Source: UBA12087 sp964370815
GTDB lineage: Bacteria > Chloroflexota > Anaerolineae > Anaerolineales > Villigracilaceae
Assembly: GCA_964370815.1 (NCBI GenBank)
Contig: CAYJKQ010000001.1
Span: 434,001 to 498,000, forward strand
DNA: 64,000 nucleotides
Direction of reading: 5' to 3'
Under the pieces are notes generated by a model. The model worked only from the letters and a program-made list of their open reading frames with translations, was not told the origin of the DNA and did no database searches. Shown in pieces: positions 24,856 to 33,711 of the stretch. The stretch's first letter is position 1. Each line of letters begins with the position of its first letter. The position numbers and the translations under genes are program-made.

Positions 24856-26145
24856 ATGGACACGACAATTGAATTGGTTAGTGGAAAAGAAATTCTTGAC
24901 TCACGAGGTAATCCCACCATTGAGGTCGAAGTGATATTGGTTGATGGATCATGGGGGCGCGCAGCTGTCCCTTCAGGGGCTTCAACAGGGATCCATGAAG
25001 CACTGGAGTTGCGCGATGGAGACAAACACCGATACAATGGAAAAGGGGTTCTTAAAGCAGTTGAAAATGTAAATACATTGATCGCAAACCAAATAATCGG
25101 TTGGGATGCTACCGATCAGCGAGGTATTGACCTGGCTCTGCTGGAGTTAGATGGGACCACCAACAAATCGAATTTAGGAGCTAATGCAATATTAGGTGTC
25201 AGTCTAGCTATCGCAAAAGCTGCATCAAATTCCCTTGGGCTTCCGTTGTTTCGTTACATTGGTGGAGTACGAGCACATATTCTTCCAGTACCAATGTTTA
25301 ACATTCTAAATGGTGGAGCACATACATCCTGGCAATCTACTGACGCACAAGAATTCATGATCATGCCACTTGGGGCACCCAGCTTCGCAGAAGGCCTACG
25401 CTGGGGTGCAGAGATCTATCATGTTCTCAAATCTGTCCTAAAAGAAAAGGGATACACTACTCTCGTCGGCGATGAGGGAGGTTACGCACCTGCTCTTAAG
25501 GCTAATGTAGAAGCGATCGATGTAATCCTGACTGCCATCGATCGAGCAGGCTTTAAAACCGGGCGAGGTGCTGATATTGCCGTTGCAATTGACCCGGCTG
25601 CATCGGAATTCTATGATGAGAAAACCAAGACCTATGATCTCAAAAAAGAAGGAAGAAAATTAACAAGCGAACAATTGGTTCAATTTTGGAAAACCTGGGT
25701 GGATCAATTCCCGATTGTTTCCATTGAAGATGGGTTGGCTCAAGATGACTGGGACGGATGGAAATTAATGGTGAGCGAACTTGGCGATCGGATACAGATC
25801 GTCGGTGACGATCTGTTGGTGACGAATTCCGAGCGAGTTCGAAAGGCAATAGAAGAAAACGCTGCGAATGCGTTGCTTGTAAAAGTAAACCAGATTGGAA
25901 CTTTAACAGAAACTCTTGAAGCAGTGGAAATCTGCAAAAAAGCCGGGTGGAGAGCTGTAACTTCTCACCGCTCTGGAGAAACTGAAGATCCAACGATTGC
26001 TGATATTGCGGTAGCTCTTAACACCGGTCAAATAAAATCCGGAGCTCCAGCCAGAACTGACCGTATGGCGAAGTACAATCAACTATTACGGATTGAAGCA
26101 GATTTGGCAGAAACCGCCAGATACGCTGGCTGGGACGCTCTATAA
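24856..26145 (+). CDS. eno: Enolase
   Basis: Interconverts 2-phosphoglycerate and phosphoenolpyruvate in glycolysis and gluconeogenesis. The 429-residue protein has the normal family length, the N-terminal SGKEILDSRGNPTIEVEV segment, Mg ligands in VAIDPAASEF, SIEDGL and GDDLLVTN, the catalytic Lys in LLVKVNQIG and the signature SHRSGETEDPTIADIAV. I chose the ATG at 24856, with GGGAG six bases upstream. The ATG two codons earlier directly abuts that site. It is a single-gene unit and supplies the PEP pool that pckA feeds from the other side. Confidence 0.97.
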   Translation: MDTTIELVSGKEILDSRGNPTIEVEVILVDGSWGRAAVPSGASTGIHEALELRDGDKHRYNGKGVLKAVENVNTLIANQIIGWDATDQRGIDLALLELDGTTNKSNLGANAILGVSLAIAKAASNSLGLPLFRYIGGVRAHILPVPMFNILNGGAHTSWQSTDAQEFMIMPLGAPSFAEGLRWGAEIYHVLKSVLKEKGYTTLVGDEGGYAPALKANVEAIDVILTAIDRAGFKTGRGADIAVAIDPAASEFYDEKTKTYDLKKEGRKLTSEQLVQFWKTWVDQFPIVSIEDGLAQDDWDGWKLMVSELGDRIQIVGDDLLVTNSERVRKAIEENAANALLVKVNQIGTLTETLEAVEICKKAGWRAVTSHRSGETEDPTIADIAVALNTGQIKSGAPARTDRMAKYNQLLRIEADLAETARYAGWDAL

Positions 26146-26536
26146 ATATAAATGCCTATTGTTTATTAAGATAATTTATCCCTGGGAGAGATCATCAGGT
26201 AGATGAAATTACCGATTGGATTGTCTTTGCAATAGAAAGATGCACGTCCAGCCAGACTGTCGCACTTGCTTGCACATTTACCCTTCCATAACCAGCTCAG
26301 TTTCCGACTCGCAGATGAAAGTGGGAACCAGCGAAAGTTGTTGAGCAATCACCCTGCTAGGTGAGGTGATTGCCACCCCTGTTGTATGGACCACCAGGCT
26401 TTCACCCAAAATTGGAGATGGTGTTTCAAAAGAAAAATGCCAAATACAACGACTTTAGAAAAACCTGCAAAGCTTCTTAATTGCCTATTCTTATTAATTC
26501 TGCTCTGAAATCTGGAATAAAAACCAATATTACCTA
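26146..26536. other. Intergenic region between eno and a hydrolase gene
   Basis: No supported gene. A short inverted repeat, GCAATCACC (26345-26353) with GGTGATTGC (26365-26373), is present but has no following T-run. Two minus-strand frames of 60 and 90 codons start without ribosome binding sites and have no recognisable features. Confidence 0.5.
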
Positions 26537-27625
26537 ATGAAAATAAATTACGGATTTGCCTCAGTACTAATAATTTCAATCCTTGCATTAAGTGCATGTG
26601 GATTAATTCCAGATCTTGCACAATTACCTACGCTCACTCCGTTACCAAACCCAACAAAACCCATTTCACCAATTCAATATCCAACTCCAACAATTTCACC
26701 ACAACCAACATGGACAATTGAGCCAACTCCCGAACCCATCCCTATAAGTATCGAGGCTATGCGTTCCCGAGAATACCCGGGCAGCCAAATCGTAATTGAA
26801 AAAACTCTCCCACCTGAAATTAATTACTATCGTTATATTACTTCCTATTTCTCAGATGGATTAAAAATATATGCCTTACTGACCGTCCCGATTGGAGAAC
26901 GACCAATAACAGGTTGGCCAGTTATCATATTTAACCACGGGTTTATTCCACCAACTCAATACCAGACAACAGAGCGGTATGTTAATTATGTAGATCGCCT
27001 TGCTCGGGAAGGTTACATTGTTCTCAGATCTGACTATCGTGGTCATGGTCAATCTGAAGGTGAAGCACGCGGCGCTTACGGGTATCCAGATTATGTTGTC
27101 GATGTATTAAACGGACTTCAATCCATAAAGTCATTCCCTGAAGCAGATCCTGACCGAATTGGCATGTGGGGACATTCCATGGGAGGATATATCACTTTAC
27201 GCTCGATGGTGATCCGCAGCGATATTAAGGCAGGTGTTATTTGGGCTGGTGTTGTTGGTTCCTATCCAGACCTTCTCCTAGATTGGCCTCAAATCACCCC
27301 ACCTATTTATCAATTTGACCCTTCCTGGAGGACAGGATTTATCAATGAATTTGGAACTCCTGAGAAAAATCCTCAATTTTGGTCTTCAATATCCGCCACG
27401 ACTTATTTACAAGATATCTCTGGACCTCTTCAACTTCATCACAGTATTGCCGACGATGTAGTACCATTCGAATTTTCAAACAAGTTATTTCATGATTTAC
27501 TTAAAACCGGAATAAATACCGAATTTTTCGTATATCAAGAGGATAACCATAATATCGCAATAAATTTTAATTTAGCTATGGATCGAACTGTAGAGTTTTT
27601 TAATCGTTATGTTAAAGGGGATTAG
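26537..27625 (+). CDS. Lipoprotein alpha/beta hydrolase, S9-like
   Basis: A 362-residue predicted membrane-anchored hydrolase. The signal peptide ends in the lipobox LSAC with Cys21. A Pro/Thr-rich linker follows to about residue 70, and then comes an alpha/beta-hydrolase domain related to prolyl oligopeptidase-type esterases. The oxyanion region is FNHGF. The nucleophile is Ser214 in WGHSMGG, the acid is Asp306 or Asp307 in HSIADDVVP, and the catalytic His338 is in EDNHNI. It should act outside the cell membrane on esters or peptides; the substrate is unknown. It stands between eno and the oppositely oriented dehydrogenase operon. Confidence 0.82.
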   Translation: MKINYGFASVLIISILALSACGLIPDLAQLPTLTPLPNPTKPISPIQYPTPTISPQPTWTIEPTPEPIPISIEAMRSREYPGSQIVIEKTLPPEINYYRYITSYFSDGLKIYALLTVPIGERPITGWPVIIFNHGFIPPTQYQTTERYVNYVDRLAREGYIVLRSDYRGHGQSEGEARGAYGYPDYVVDVLNGLQSIKSFPEADPDRIGMWGHSMGGYITLRSMVIRSDIKAGVIWAGVVGSYPDLLLDWPQITPPIYQFDPSWRTGFINEFGTPEKNPQFWSSISATTYLQDISGPLQLHHSIADDVVPFEFSNKLFHDLLKTGINTEFFVYQEDNHNIAINFNLAMDRTVEFFNRYVKGD

Positions 27626-27763
27626 TGGTTTAAAATTTTTGACCAAGTGTGACTGTATATGCGTCAATTTTTTTATCGTTGATCAAGTTGAATGGCAAAA
27701 ATCAGACAAATTGGTTCTCGATGATTAATTCCCATGATCCTTATTTAATACATTGTAAAATTA

Positions 27764-28852
27764 TTACTTTTCTATTCCAGACCAGATTTTTCCAGATGAA
27801 ATGATGGTTTTTGATGGGACATCCGCGTATAAAATTGCTCCATTTCCAACTCTCACGTTGTTTCCAATTTTAATACCTATCGCAATTGTCACACCCATAC
27901 CCACCAGACTAGCTTCCCCAACTTGAACATGACCCGCCAATAAAGCACCAGGAGCTATGTGGCTATATGCTCCGATATTACAATCATGGGAAACAACTGC
28001 ATTCGTGTTAATCATACAGCGGGATTCCAAGATAGATCCTGACCCAACATATGCATTCGCAAATACCTGTACACCATCTTTTACACAGGCACTTGCTTCA
28101 ATTGTGGCGTGAGGGTGAATTAATTTAGGTAATGAAAAGTCATTTCTTTCAAGAACTTCAAATATTTTTTTCCGAATATTTATATCAAGGATCCCCCCGA
28201 CTCCATTTGCAAACATACGGACACCCATTTTCCTTAATTCCAAGATGGCACTTCCAGACCCCAAGACTGGAATATCCAATATGTAAGTTTTAGCCGGAAT
28301 ATTATCGTCAATAATCCCGATTATTTCATAATCGCCAATAGATTTGATCATCTCCATTACTGATTTCGCATGGCCACCCCCTCCATAAATTAGAATTGAT
28401 CTTTCGGGGTTAATCATTAATGTGTCAGGGAGAAATAGTTCGGTCTCTTTTGAAAAATCACGAATCACAGACTCAGTTATCAGGTGATCTTTTGGTAATT
28501 CATTAAGATCAATTCCTAATTGAGCTGCCAAGATACGTGCTGGTTGTGTTATTCTCAATGACTCAATATTTATCTTTTTATTTTCTTCCTGCTTTATTCC
28601 GAACACATCATCTTTTTTTTCTGAAATCCACGCCAATAAATCTCCCACAGAAACAATATCTTCTTGTAATGATGATAAATGGATAAATCCTGATGCAGGC
28701 GCTTCGATATCCGATGTAGCTTTGGTGGTCTCTACTGAAAAAAGAATATCACCTTTAATAACCTGTTGTCCATCTTTCACATAAGTTCCAACCAGTTTAG
28801 CTTCTGGTTCATTGGCGTTCAGTAGAGGCACAAGAATTTCTATAACTTCCAT
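27764..28852 (-). CDS. Lipoyl domain, E1/E3-binding domain and NeuD/PglD acyltransferase fusion
   Basis: A 362-residue protein with an unusual layout. Residues 1-80 form a lipoyl domain with the predicted lipoylated Lys44 in VETTKATSDIEAP. Residues 101-133 resemble the peripheral subunit-binding domain of E2 proteins (QPARILAAQLGIDLNEL). Residues 150-362 are a NeuD/PglD-type acyltransferase: a Rossmann-like nucleotide-sugar module starting YGGGGHAK, then left-handed beta-helix hexapeptide repeats with the catalytic-type His289 in VVSHDCNIGAYSHIAPG. The HxxxDG catalytic domain of a normal E2 is absent. AGAGG lies five bases before the ATG. It is the last gene of an operon with E1 beta and E1 alpha, so it takes the place of E2. 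I infer that it receives an acyl group on the lipoyl arm and transfers it to a sugar-like acceptor. Confidence 0.85.
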   Translation of the reverse strand: MEVIEILVPLLNANEPEAKLVGTYVKDGQQVIKGDILFSVETTKATSDIEAPASGFIHLSSLQEDIVSVGDLLAWISEKKDDVFGIKQEENKKINIESLRITQPARILAAQLGIDLNELPKDHLITESVIRDFSKETELFLPDTLMINPERSILIYGGGGHAKSVMEMIKSIGDYEIIGIIDDNIPAKTYILDIPVLGSGSAILELRKMGVRMFANGVGGILDINIRKKIFEVLERNDFSLPKLIHPHATIEASACVKDGVQVFANAYVGSGSILESRCMINTNAVVSHDCNIGAYSHIAPGALLAGHVQVGEASLVGMGVTIAIGIKIGNNVRVGNGAILYADVPSKTIISSGKIWSGIEK

Positions 28853-28887
28853 TTTTCCTCTTTTTGATTACTTTGGTTCTCGTTATC

Positions 28888-29883
28888 TTATTCTAATAAG
28901 TCAAAAGCCGCTTGCTTAATCACCTGGTGGGAGGGTAGAATTTTATCCTCCAATAACTTTGAGTTTGCTATTGGATAATCCAAAGCCCCCACCCTTTTAA
29001 TTTTTAAATTATTAAATCCACTCTCTGAAACCTGGGACACAATTTCAGAACCCCAACCAAGGGATAGGGTTCCTTCTTCAACAGTAAGTAATCTATTGGA
29101 ATATGCAATTGATTCATATAAAGGTGTCAAATTAAAAGGACTTAATTGGGAAAAAAGGATGATTTCAGAATATATTTCTCTTTCGTATAAAATCTCAAGA
29201 GCAACTTTTCTGACAATCTCAAAATTGTACCCATAAGTGGCAATTGTAATTTGTGGTTTGACAGAAAAATGTATTTTCTGAGCAGGAAATTTATTTCCAA
29301 ATTGCTCAATTTTTGCGTCAGCCAAGTCCCCTGTTCCACTTTCAAGTAGTTGACAAGCATAAAGCGATTTATGCTCGATAAAAATTACTGGATCATCATC
29401 CGTAATTGCTGCAACAAGCAAATTGGCTGGATTAGAGATGGAATTGGGGGCTAATACTCGCAAGCCCGGAATTCCTAAAAGTAATTTTTCAAGTGATTGA
29501 CTGTGGGTTGGACCATAACCGCGTCTACCCCCCATTGGGGTGCGAATTACAATAGGCACTGATACATTTTCGTTATATACCCACCTGAATTTGGAAGCAT
29601 GATTTATTAATTGATCCATTGCCAGTGTCATAAAGTCGCCAAACATAATCTCCACGACGGGTCGAAGACCTCGCATTGCCATACCGGTTGCAATTCCAAT
29701 AATGGCAGGTTCGGAAATAGGCGTTGTAAGTACCCTGTTTTGAAACATTGTACTAATTCCACGAGTTACTTTAAATGCTCCTCCATAAGGATCAAGCAGA
29801 TCTTCTCCAAGGAGAAATATCCGCTTGTCGGCTTTCATCGAACGGATCAATCCCTCATTTAGATTCTGTAATATGGTTGTCAT
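28888..29883 (-). CDS. 2-oxoacid dehydrogenase E1 component, beta subunit
   Basis: The 331-residue partner of the E1 alpha subunit, forming the thiamine-diphosphate decarboxylase of a 2-oxoacid or acetoin dehydrogenase complex. It has the beta-subunit pattern: GEDLLDPYGGAFKVTRG, the cofactor-activating Glu58 in TTPISEPAIIGIATGMAMRG, RTPMGGRRGYGPTHSQSLE and a C-terminal transketolase-like domain. It overlaps the alpha gene by ATGA, so the two are translated together. The substrate cannot be told from the sequence: pyruvate, branched-chain 2-oxoacids and acetoin are all possible. The unusual partner downstream suggests a biosynthetic rather than a catabolic role (inference). Confidence 0.9.
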   Translation of the reverse strand: MTTILQNLNEGLIRSMKADKRIFLLGEDLLDPYGGAFKVTRGISTMFQNRVLTTPISEPAIIGIATGMAMRGLRPVVEIMFGDFMTLAMDQLINHASKFRWVYNENVSVPIVIRTPMGGRRGYGPTHSQSLEKLLLGIPGLRVLAPNSISNPANLLVAAITDDDPVIFIEHKSLYACQLLESGTGDLADAKIEQFGNKFPAQKIHFSVKPQITIATYGYNFEIVRKVALEILYEREIYSEIILFSQLSPFNLTPLYESIAYSNRLLTVEEGTLSLGWGSEIVSQVSESGFNNLKIKRVGALDYPIANSKLLEDKILPSHQVIKQAAFDLLE

Positions 29884-30785
29884 AATATAATCTGCAAATT
29901 ATTGTTATCTGGAAATGGATCCTGATCAGCACGTGAGAATGCATCAGATATTTGCCAATTGATATCACTTTTTACTTGCTCGAGGGTGGTATTCTTGAGA
30001 CGATTCCCATGAATAATTATTGGATCTTTTTCCAAATAGCCAGCAATTTCCTCTGGTTTCCGAAAATCATCTCCTTTTGAGTGGGCTGAAAAACGATATG
30101 TATGCAAGATCAAACCAGCGGGCTGGGTTTCCGTCCGAACAAAATTTATCGCTTCTTGTGCGACCTGGCGTATTTTCAGCACATCCGTTGAATCACATTC
30201 CCATGTAACAATTCCAAATGCTTTGAAACGGTCACGGATAGTTCCTGCCAAAGCGCTCTCAATTGGGGTGGTTTGTGCATAACGGTTATTTTCTACCACA
30301 AACAAGACGGGAATCTTCCATAAAGAAGCGATATTAAAACTTTCGTAAACGATTCCCTGTCCCAAGGTTCCATCACCTAAGAAAACAAGTGTTATCCGCT
30401 TGCTTTGGATGTATTTTTCCGCCAAAGCCATTCCTGTAGCAATCGGGACGATGCCACCCTGGATCCCATTTGAATAAAAATTTCGTATTTGGATGTGTTG
30501 GCTGCCTCCCCTACCACCTACCAGACCAGTTGCTTTGCCCATTACCTCAGCGGCAAGTAGATATGGATCCCCGCCATAGGCGAGATAATGCCCGTGACAG
30601 CGATGATTACTGAATATAATATCATCTTTATCCAGCACATCAAAAATTCCAGCAGCATTAGCTTCCTGGCCTATATAAGCATGGGTAGTACCTACTAGTT
30701 TTCCTGAGGAAAATTCATTTAGCAAATGTTCCTCAAATCTTCTAATTAGAAACATTTGCTTAAATAATCGGGAATTTATGTCCAT
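29880..30785 (-). CDS. 2-oxoacid dehydrogenase E1 component, alpha subunit
   Basis: A 301-residue thiamine-diphosphate-binding subunit. It carries GTTHAYIGQEANAAG, the GRGGSQH segment and the ThDP motif starting GDGTLGQG at 137 and ending in ENN at about 166. I chose the ATG at 30785 rather than a GTG six codons upstream. A TATAAT box ends six bases before this ATG, so transcription should begin at or next to it. That makes the message leaderless and excludes the upstream start. The next gene, E1 beta, overlaps by four bases. No E3 (dihydrolipoyl dehydrogenase) gene is in the window. Confidence 0.9.
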   Translation of the reverse strand: MDINSRLFKQMFLIRRFEEHLLNEFSSGKLVGTTHAYIGQEANAAGIFDVLDKDDIIFSNHRCHGHYLAYGGDPYLLAAEVMGKATGLVGGRGGSQHIQIRNFYSNGIQGGIVPIATGMALAEKYIQSKRITLVFLGDGTLGQGIVYESFNIASLWKIPVLFVVENNRYAQTTPIESALAGTIRDRFKAFGIVTWECDSTDVLKIRQVAQEAINFVRTETQPAGLILHTYRFSAHSKGDDFRKPEEIAGYLEKDPIIIHGNRLKNTTLEQVKSDINWQISDAFSRADQDPFPDNNNLQIIL

Positions 30786-30791
30786 ACTTTT

Positions 30792-30822
30792 ATTATATCG
30801 CACTAGATAAATTTATTGACAA
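30792..30822 (-). promoter_or_regulatory. Promoter of the E1 alpha-E1 beta-fusion operon
   Basis: On the minus strand TTGTCA (30822-30817) is 19 bases from TATAAT (30797-30792). The ATG follows six bases after the -10, so the first transcribed base should be at the start codon. Confidence 0.6.
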
Positions 30823-30998
30823 AATAATCATGCGAGTGGCTATGCGAATATTTGAAAAGTTAATAAACTGGTTCGAAGTTAAGTATCAAATCTAAGAACT
30901 TGATAACTGCTTCCATCAGCGGTAAGAATTAGAAATAAATATGTCGTATATTATAGATTTCTTTCAGAATTCGTTATCATCTTATAAGAAAGGCCTCA

Positions 30999-31007
30999 TG
31001 GTATAAT
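30999..31007 (+). promoter_or_regulatory. Extended -10 promoter of the LysM protein gene
   Basis: TGGTATAAT is a full extended -10 box. The ATG is ten bases downstream, so the untranslated leader would be about four bases. No Shine-Dalgarno sequence is present. Confidence 0.55.
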
Positions 31008-31017
31008 TAATAACTAT

Positions 31018-32160
31018 ATGAATCAATCTAACTCTACTAAACAAACAAAATTGTGCACTACATGTGGCACTCAATTGGCTGAAAATGCCAAGCGCTGTTT
31101 GGTTTGCGGAAGCGATTTTAGCGTTGAAAAACACCCGCAAAAATCAATTCAAGGCAGCCGGATGCCTATTATCAAGATCAGTCTTCCGTTGGCGATAGTC
31201 TTGTTGATCCTAATTCTTGCTGCTGGAGCAAGTGCAGTTTATTTTTTCTTGAATGCTGGAGACCGACTGGCAAATCCTACACCAATCCCTACAATTACTA
31301 ACACAGCCACAATAACAACCACCCCTACCGAAACACCAATACCAAGCCAAACTCCAACCCCCACCCTTTTGCCTCCTTTGGAATATATTGTTAAAGCCAA
31401 TGACTTTTGCGGTAATATCGCATATGCCTTTGATGTTTCCATCCAATCCATCATTCTGTTAAATAATTTATCAGCAACTTGTACAGACCTGGTGGTAGGA
31501 CAAAAACTTTTAATTCCACAACCAACTCCAACTCCTTTGCCAGTTGCCACAGGTACGCTAATACCAGCAGATGCTACTCGTGCAGCCTGCCAGACAGTTA
31601 CAATAATAGTTCAATCCACGTGGACGCTAAGCTCTATTTCATTGGAATATAATGTCTCGATGGAAGCTATCAAGGAATGGAATGGCTTAAGTACAGATAA
31701 TGTGTACTTGAACCAACCCCTGGTCATTCCTTTGTGCATGCGGGCAGCAACACCTGGTCCATCCCCTACTCCAACGCTACCAGCCCCTTATCCTGCACCA
31801 AATTTATTGCTGCCTGCCAATGGCTCTGTTTTCAATCTCGCAAATGATATCGTTACATTACAGTGGGCATCCATCGGTAATATGCGAGCCAACGAAGCTT
31901 ATCTAGTGATCGTTGAGGATATAACAGAAGGTTTGGGTCGGAAACTTGAACAATATGTAACCGATACCAAATTCATTGTCCCAGTATCTTTCCGCCCTCA
32001 AGACAGTCAGCCACATGTAATGTCCTGGCAGGTTGTTACTGTTCGCCAGACTGGAACGGATAATCAAGGGAAAACAATTTGGAGCCAGGCTGGAACCCCC
32101 AGTCAATTACGCGTCTTTATCTGGAGCGGGGCAGCTCCTGTGGCAACCGCAACCCCATAA
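31018..32160 (+). CDS. Zinc-ribbon, membrane-anchored LysM protein
   Basis: A 380-residue single-pass protein. A cytoplasmic zinc ribbon (Cys13/16 and Cys27/30: CTTC and CLVC) is followed by a transmembrane segment at about 50-77 and a Pro/Thr-rich spacer. Two LysM-like modules come next, one starting YIVKANDFCGNIAYAFDVS and one around STWTLSSISLEYNVS with LNQPLVIP. The C-terminal domain is beta-rich. LysM modules bind peptidoglycan or related glycans, so the outer part probably contacts the cell wall. The cysteines in both LysM modules suggest disulfides. It may link a cytoplasmic signal to the envelope, but this is inference. The gene has an extended -10 promoter at its start codon and a strong terminator after it. 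Confidence 0.78.
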   Translation: MNQSNSTKQTKLCTTCGTQLAENAKRCLVCGSDFSVEKHPQKSIQGSRMPIIKISLPLAIVLLILILAAGASAVYFFLNAGDRLANPTPIPTITNTATITTTPTETPIPSQTPTPTLLPPLEYIVKANDFCGNIAYAFDVSIQSIILLNNLSATCTDLVVGQKLLIPQPTPTPLPVATGTLIPADATRAACQTVTIIVQSTWTLSSISLEYNVSMEAIKEWNGLSTDNVYLNQPLVIPLCMRAATPGPSPTPTLPAPYPAPNLLLPANGSVFNLANDIVTLQWASIGNMRANEAYLVIVEDITEGLGRKLEQYVTDTKFIVPVSFRPQDSQPHVMSWQVVTVRQTGTDNQGKTIWSQAGTPSQLRVFIWSGAAPVATATP

Positions 32161-32313
32161 TAATCTCGATTAGACGGAAGACGCAATCCTCAAACTCCCT
32201 CCTATTCCATTATTTCAACTCCACTCATGATCGAAGAGTATCCCAGGACAACCCCTGACTTGGAAAGATATTTTCAATCACAGGTTTTTTAATCTTAATC
32301 AATCCGAAATTAA

Positions 32314-32352
32314 AATTAACTTGATGGCGAACCATCAAGTTAATTGTTTTTT
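32314..32352. terminator. Bidirectional terminator between the LysM gene and gltA
   Basis: The 14-base arms AATTAACTTGATGG and its exact complement (32314-32327 and 32332-32345) flank a CGAA loop. T-runs follow on the plus strand (GTTTTTT) and, more weakly, on the minus strand (TTTTAATTTC). It lies between two convergent genes. Confidence 0.85.
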
Positions 32353-32379
32353 AAATAAATAATGGCGAAAGAAACTATG

Positions 32380-33678
32380 TTATTTTGAGGCGGCGTCTTC
32401 CAACATTTTTGTTGTTAGAGATTTTGGTCTTTCAAGGGGTTGTCCTAATGCCCTTGACCAAACCAAATTTGCAGTTACACCAAGTGCTCGCCCGACACCA
32501 AATAATACTGTATAAAAATCAAATTCACGAATCCCATAATAATATTGCAGAGTTCCCGAGACCGCATCCACATTCGGGGCAGGATTTTTTGCCTTCCCTT
32601 GTTCCTTGAGCACCTGTGGGACAACTTCAAACACCATATCAGCCAATCGAACAAGCTCATCCTGAGGGAAGCGATCTTTTGCGAACTTCATTTGAGCTGT
32701 AAAACGCGGATCTGGAACCCGGAGAACTGCATGACCATAACCAGGGATCACTTTACCGCTTTCCAAAGTCTCCCAGGAAAATTTTCTTAGCTGTTCTTTA
32801 CTTGGAACTCCACCAAATTTTTCACGAACTTCCAACAACCAACCTAAACATTCCTGATTGGCTAATCCGTGCAAAGGTCCAGCTAACCCATTTAAACCTG
32901 CCGAAAATGCATAGTAAACATCTGCCAGAGAAGATCCGACCAGATGGGTGGCATGTGCACTAACATTACCACTTTCGTGGTCGGAATGGATAATGAAATA
33001 TAAGCGCGCCAGCTCTTCATAGCCCTTATCTGCAACACCCATCATGCGTGCAAAATTTGCGCCCCAATCGAGCGTTGGATCAATTGTCGGGACCTCACCA
33101 TTTCGATATTTAAGATTGTAGATAAATGCCGCAATCACTGGAAGCTTGGCTGTCAGGTTGAGACTGTCTTCCAACATGGGTTCCCAATACTCTTCTTTGC
33201 GCATACCCTCATGATAACGTCTCGCAAATTCTGATTGAGTCTGAAGCGATTGAACAGCGAGCGTGAACAACGTCATCGGGTGTGTTTTTTGGGGTAATGC
33301 TCGCAGCGTTTCATAAACATAAGCTGGAACTTCACTTCTGTTTGCCCAGTCTTTCTCTACCAGGCAAGCCTGCTCCTTGGTGGGTATTTCGTTTGTTAAA
33401 AGAAGATAATATAATCCGCCAACGAGCGGCATTTCTGCTCCATCCGGTTTTGGAAGCTTAGTCAATACTTCAGGAATGCTTAATCCCCGGAATCTTATCC
33501 CTTCTGCAGGATCTACATACGAAATATCTGAAACAAGTACCTTTGTTCCACGCATGCCACCATAGACCTGATCAATGGTTACATTATCAATAACAATTGA
33601 CCCTTTTTCTTTAACTAATTTCATAACCCTCGCTCGCCATTCAGGAAGTTGAGCAGCGATCTTATCATTAATTATCAT
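32380..33678 (-). CDS. gltA: Citrate synthase, eukaryotic-like type
   Basis: Condenses oxaloacetate with acetyl-CoA to citrate. The 432-residue protein has the citrate synthase triad: His270 in GPLHGLANQE, His316 in PGYGHAVLRVPDPRF and the Asp in NVDAVSGTLQYYYG. These motifs and the N-terminal extension (about 45 residues before VSDISYVDPAEGIRFRG) resemble the mitochondrial type more than the E. coli or Bacillus enzymes. It lies 33 bases after mdh on the same strand, so malate dehydrogenase supplies oxaloacetate to it from the same transcript. The shared terminator at 32314-32352 ends the operon. Confidence 0.94.
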   Translation of the reverse strand: MIINDKIAAQLPEWRARVMKLVKEKGSIVIDNVTIDQVYGGMRGTKVLVSDISYVDPAEGIRFRGLSIPEVLTKLPKPDGAEMPLVGGLYYLLLTNEIPTKEQACLVEKDWANRSEVPAYVYETLRALPQKTHPMTLFTLAVQSLQTQSEFARRYHEGMRKEEYWEPMLEDSLNLTAKLPVIAAFIYNLKYRNGEVPTIDPTLDWGANFARMMGVADKGYEELARLYFIIHSDHESGNVSAHATHLVGSSLADVYYAFSAGLNGLAGPLHGLANQECLGWLLEVREKFGGVPSKEQLRKFSWETLESGKVIPGYGHAVLRVPDPRFTAQMKFAKDRFPQDELVRLADMVFEVVPQVLKEQGKAKNPAPNVDAVSGTLQYYYGIREFDFYTVLFGVGRALGVTANLVWSRALGQPLERPKSLTTKMLEDAASK

Positions 33679-33711
33679 TCTTGATCTCCAGAAGAAAACT
33701 TGGTATCAATA

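Noticed and set aside
26345..26373. Inverted repeat downstream of eno as a terminator
   Set aside because: The 9-bp stem lies about 200 bases past the stop codon and has no T-run.
26166..26621. Two minus-strand frames between eno and the hydrolase gene
   Set aside because: They lack start signals; one overlaps the signal peptide of the hydrolase gene, which has clear lipoprotein features.
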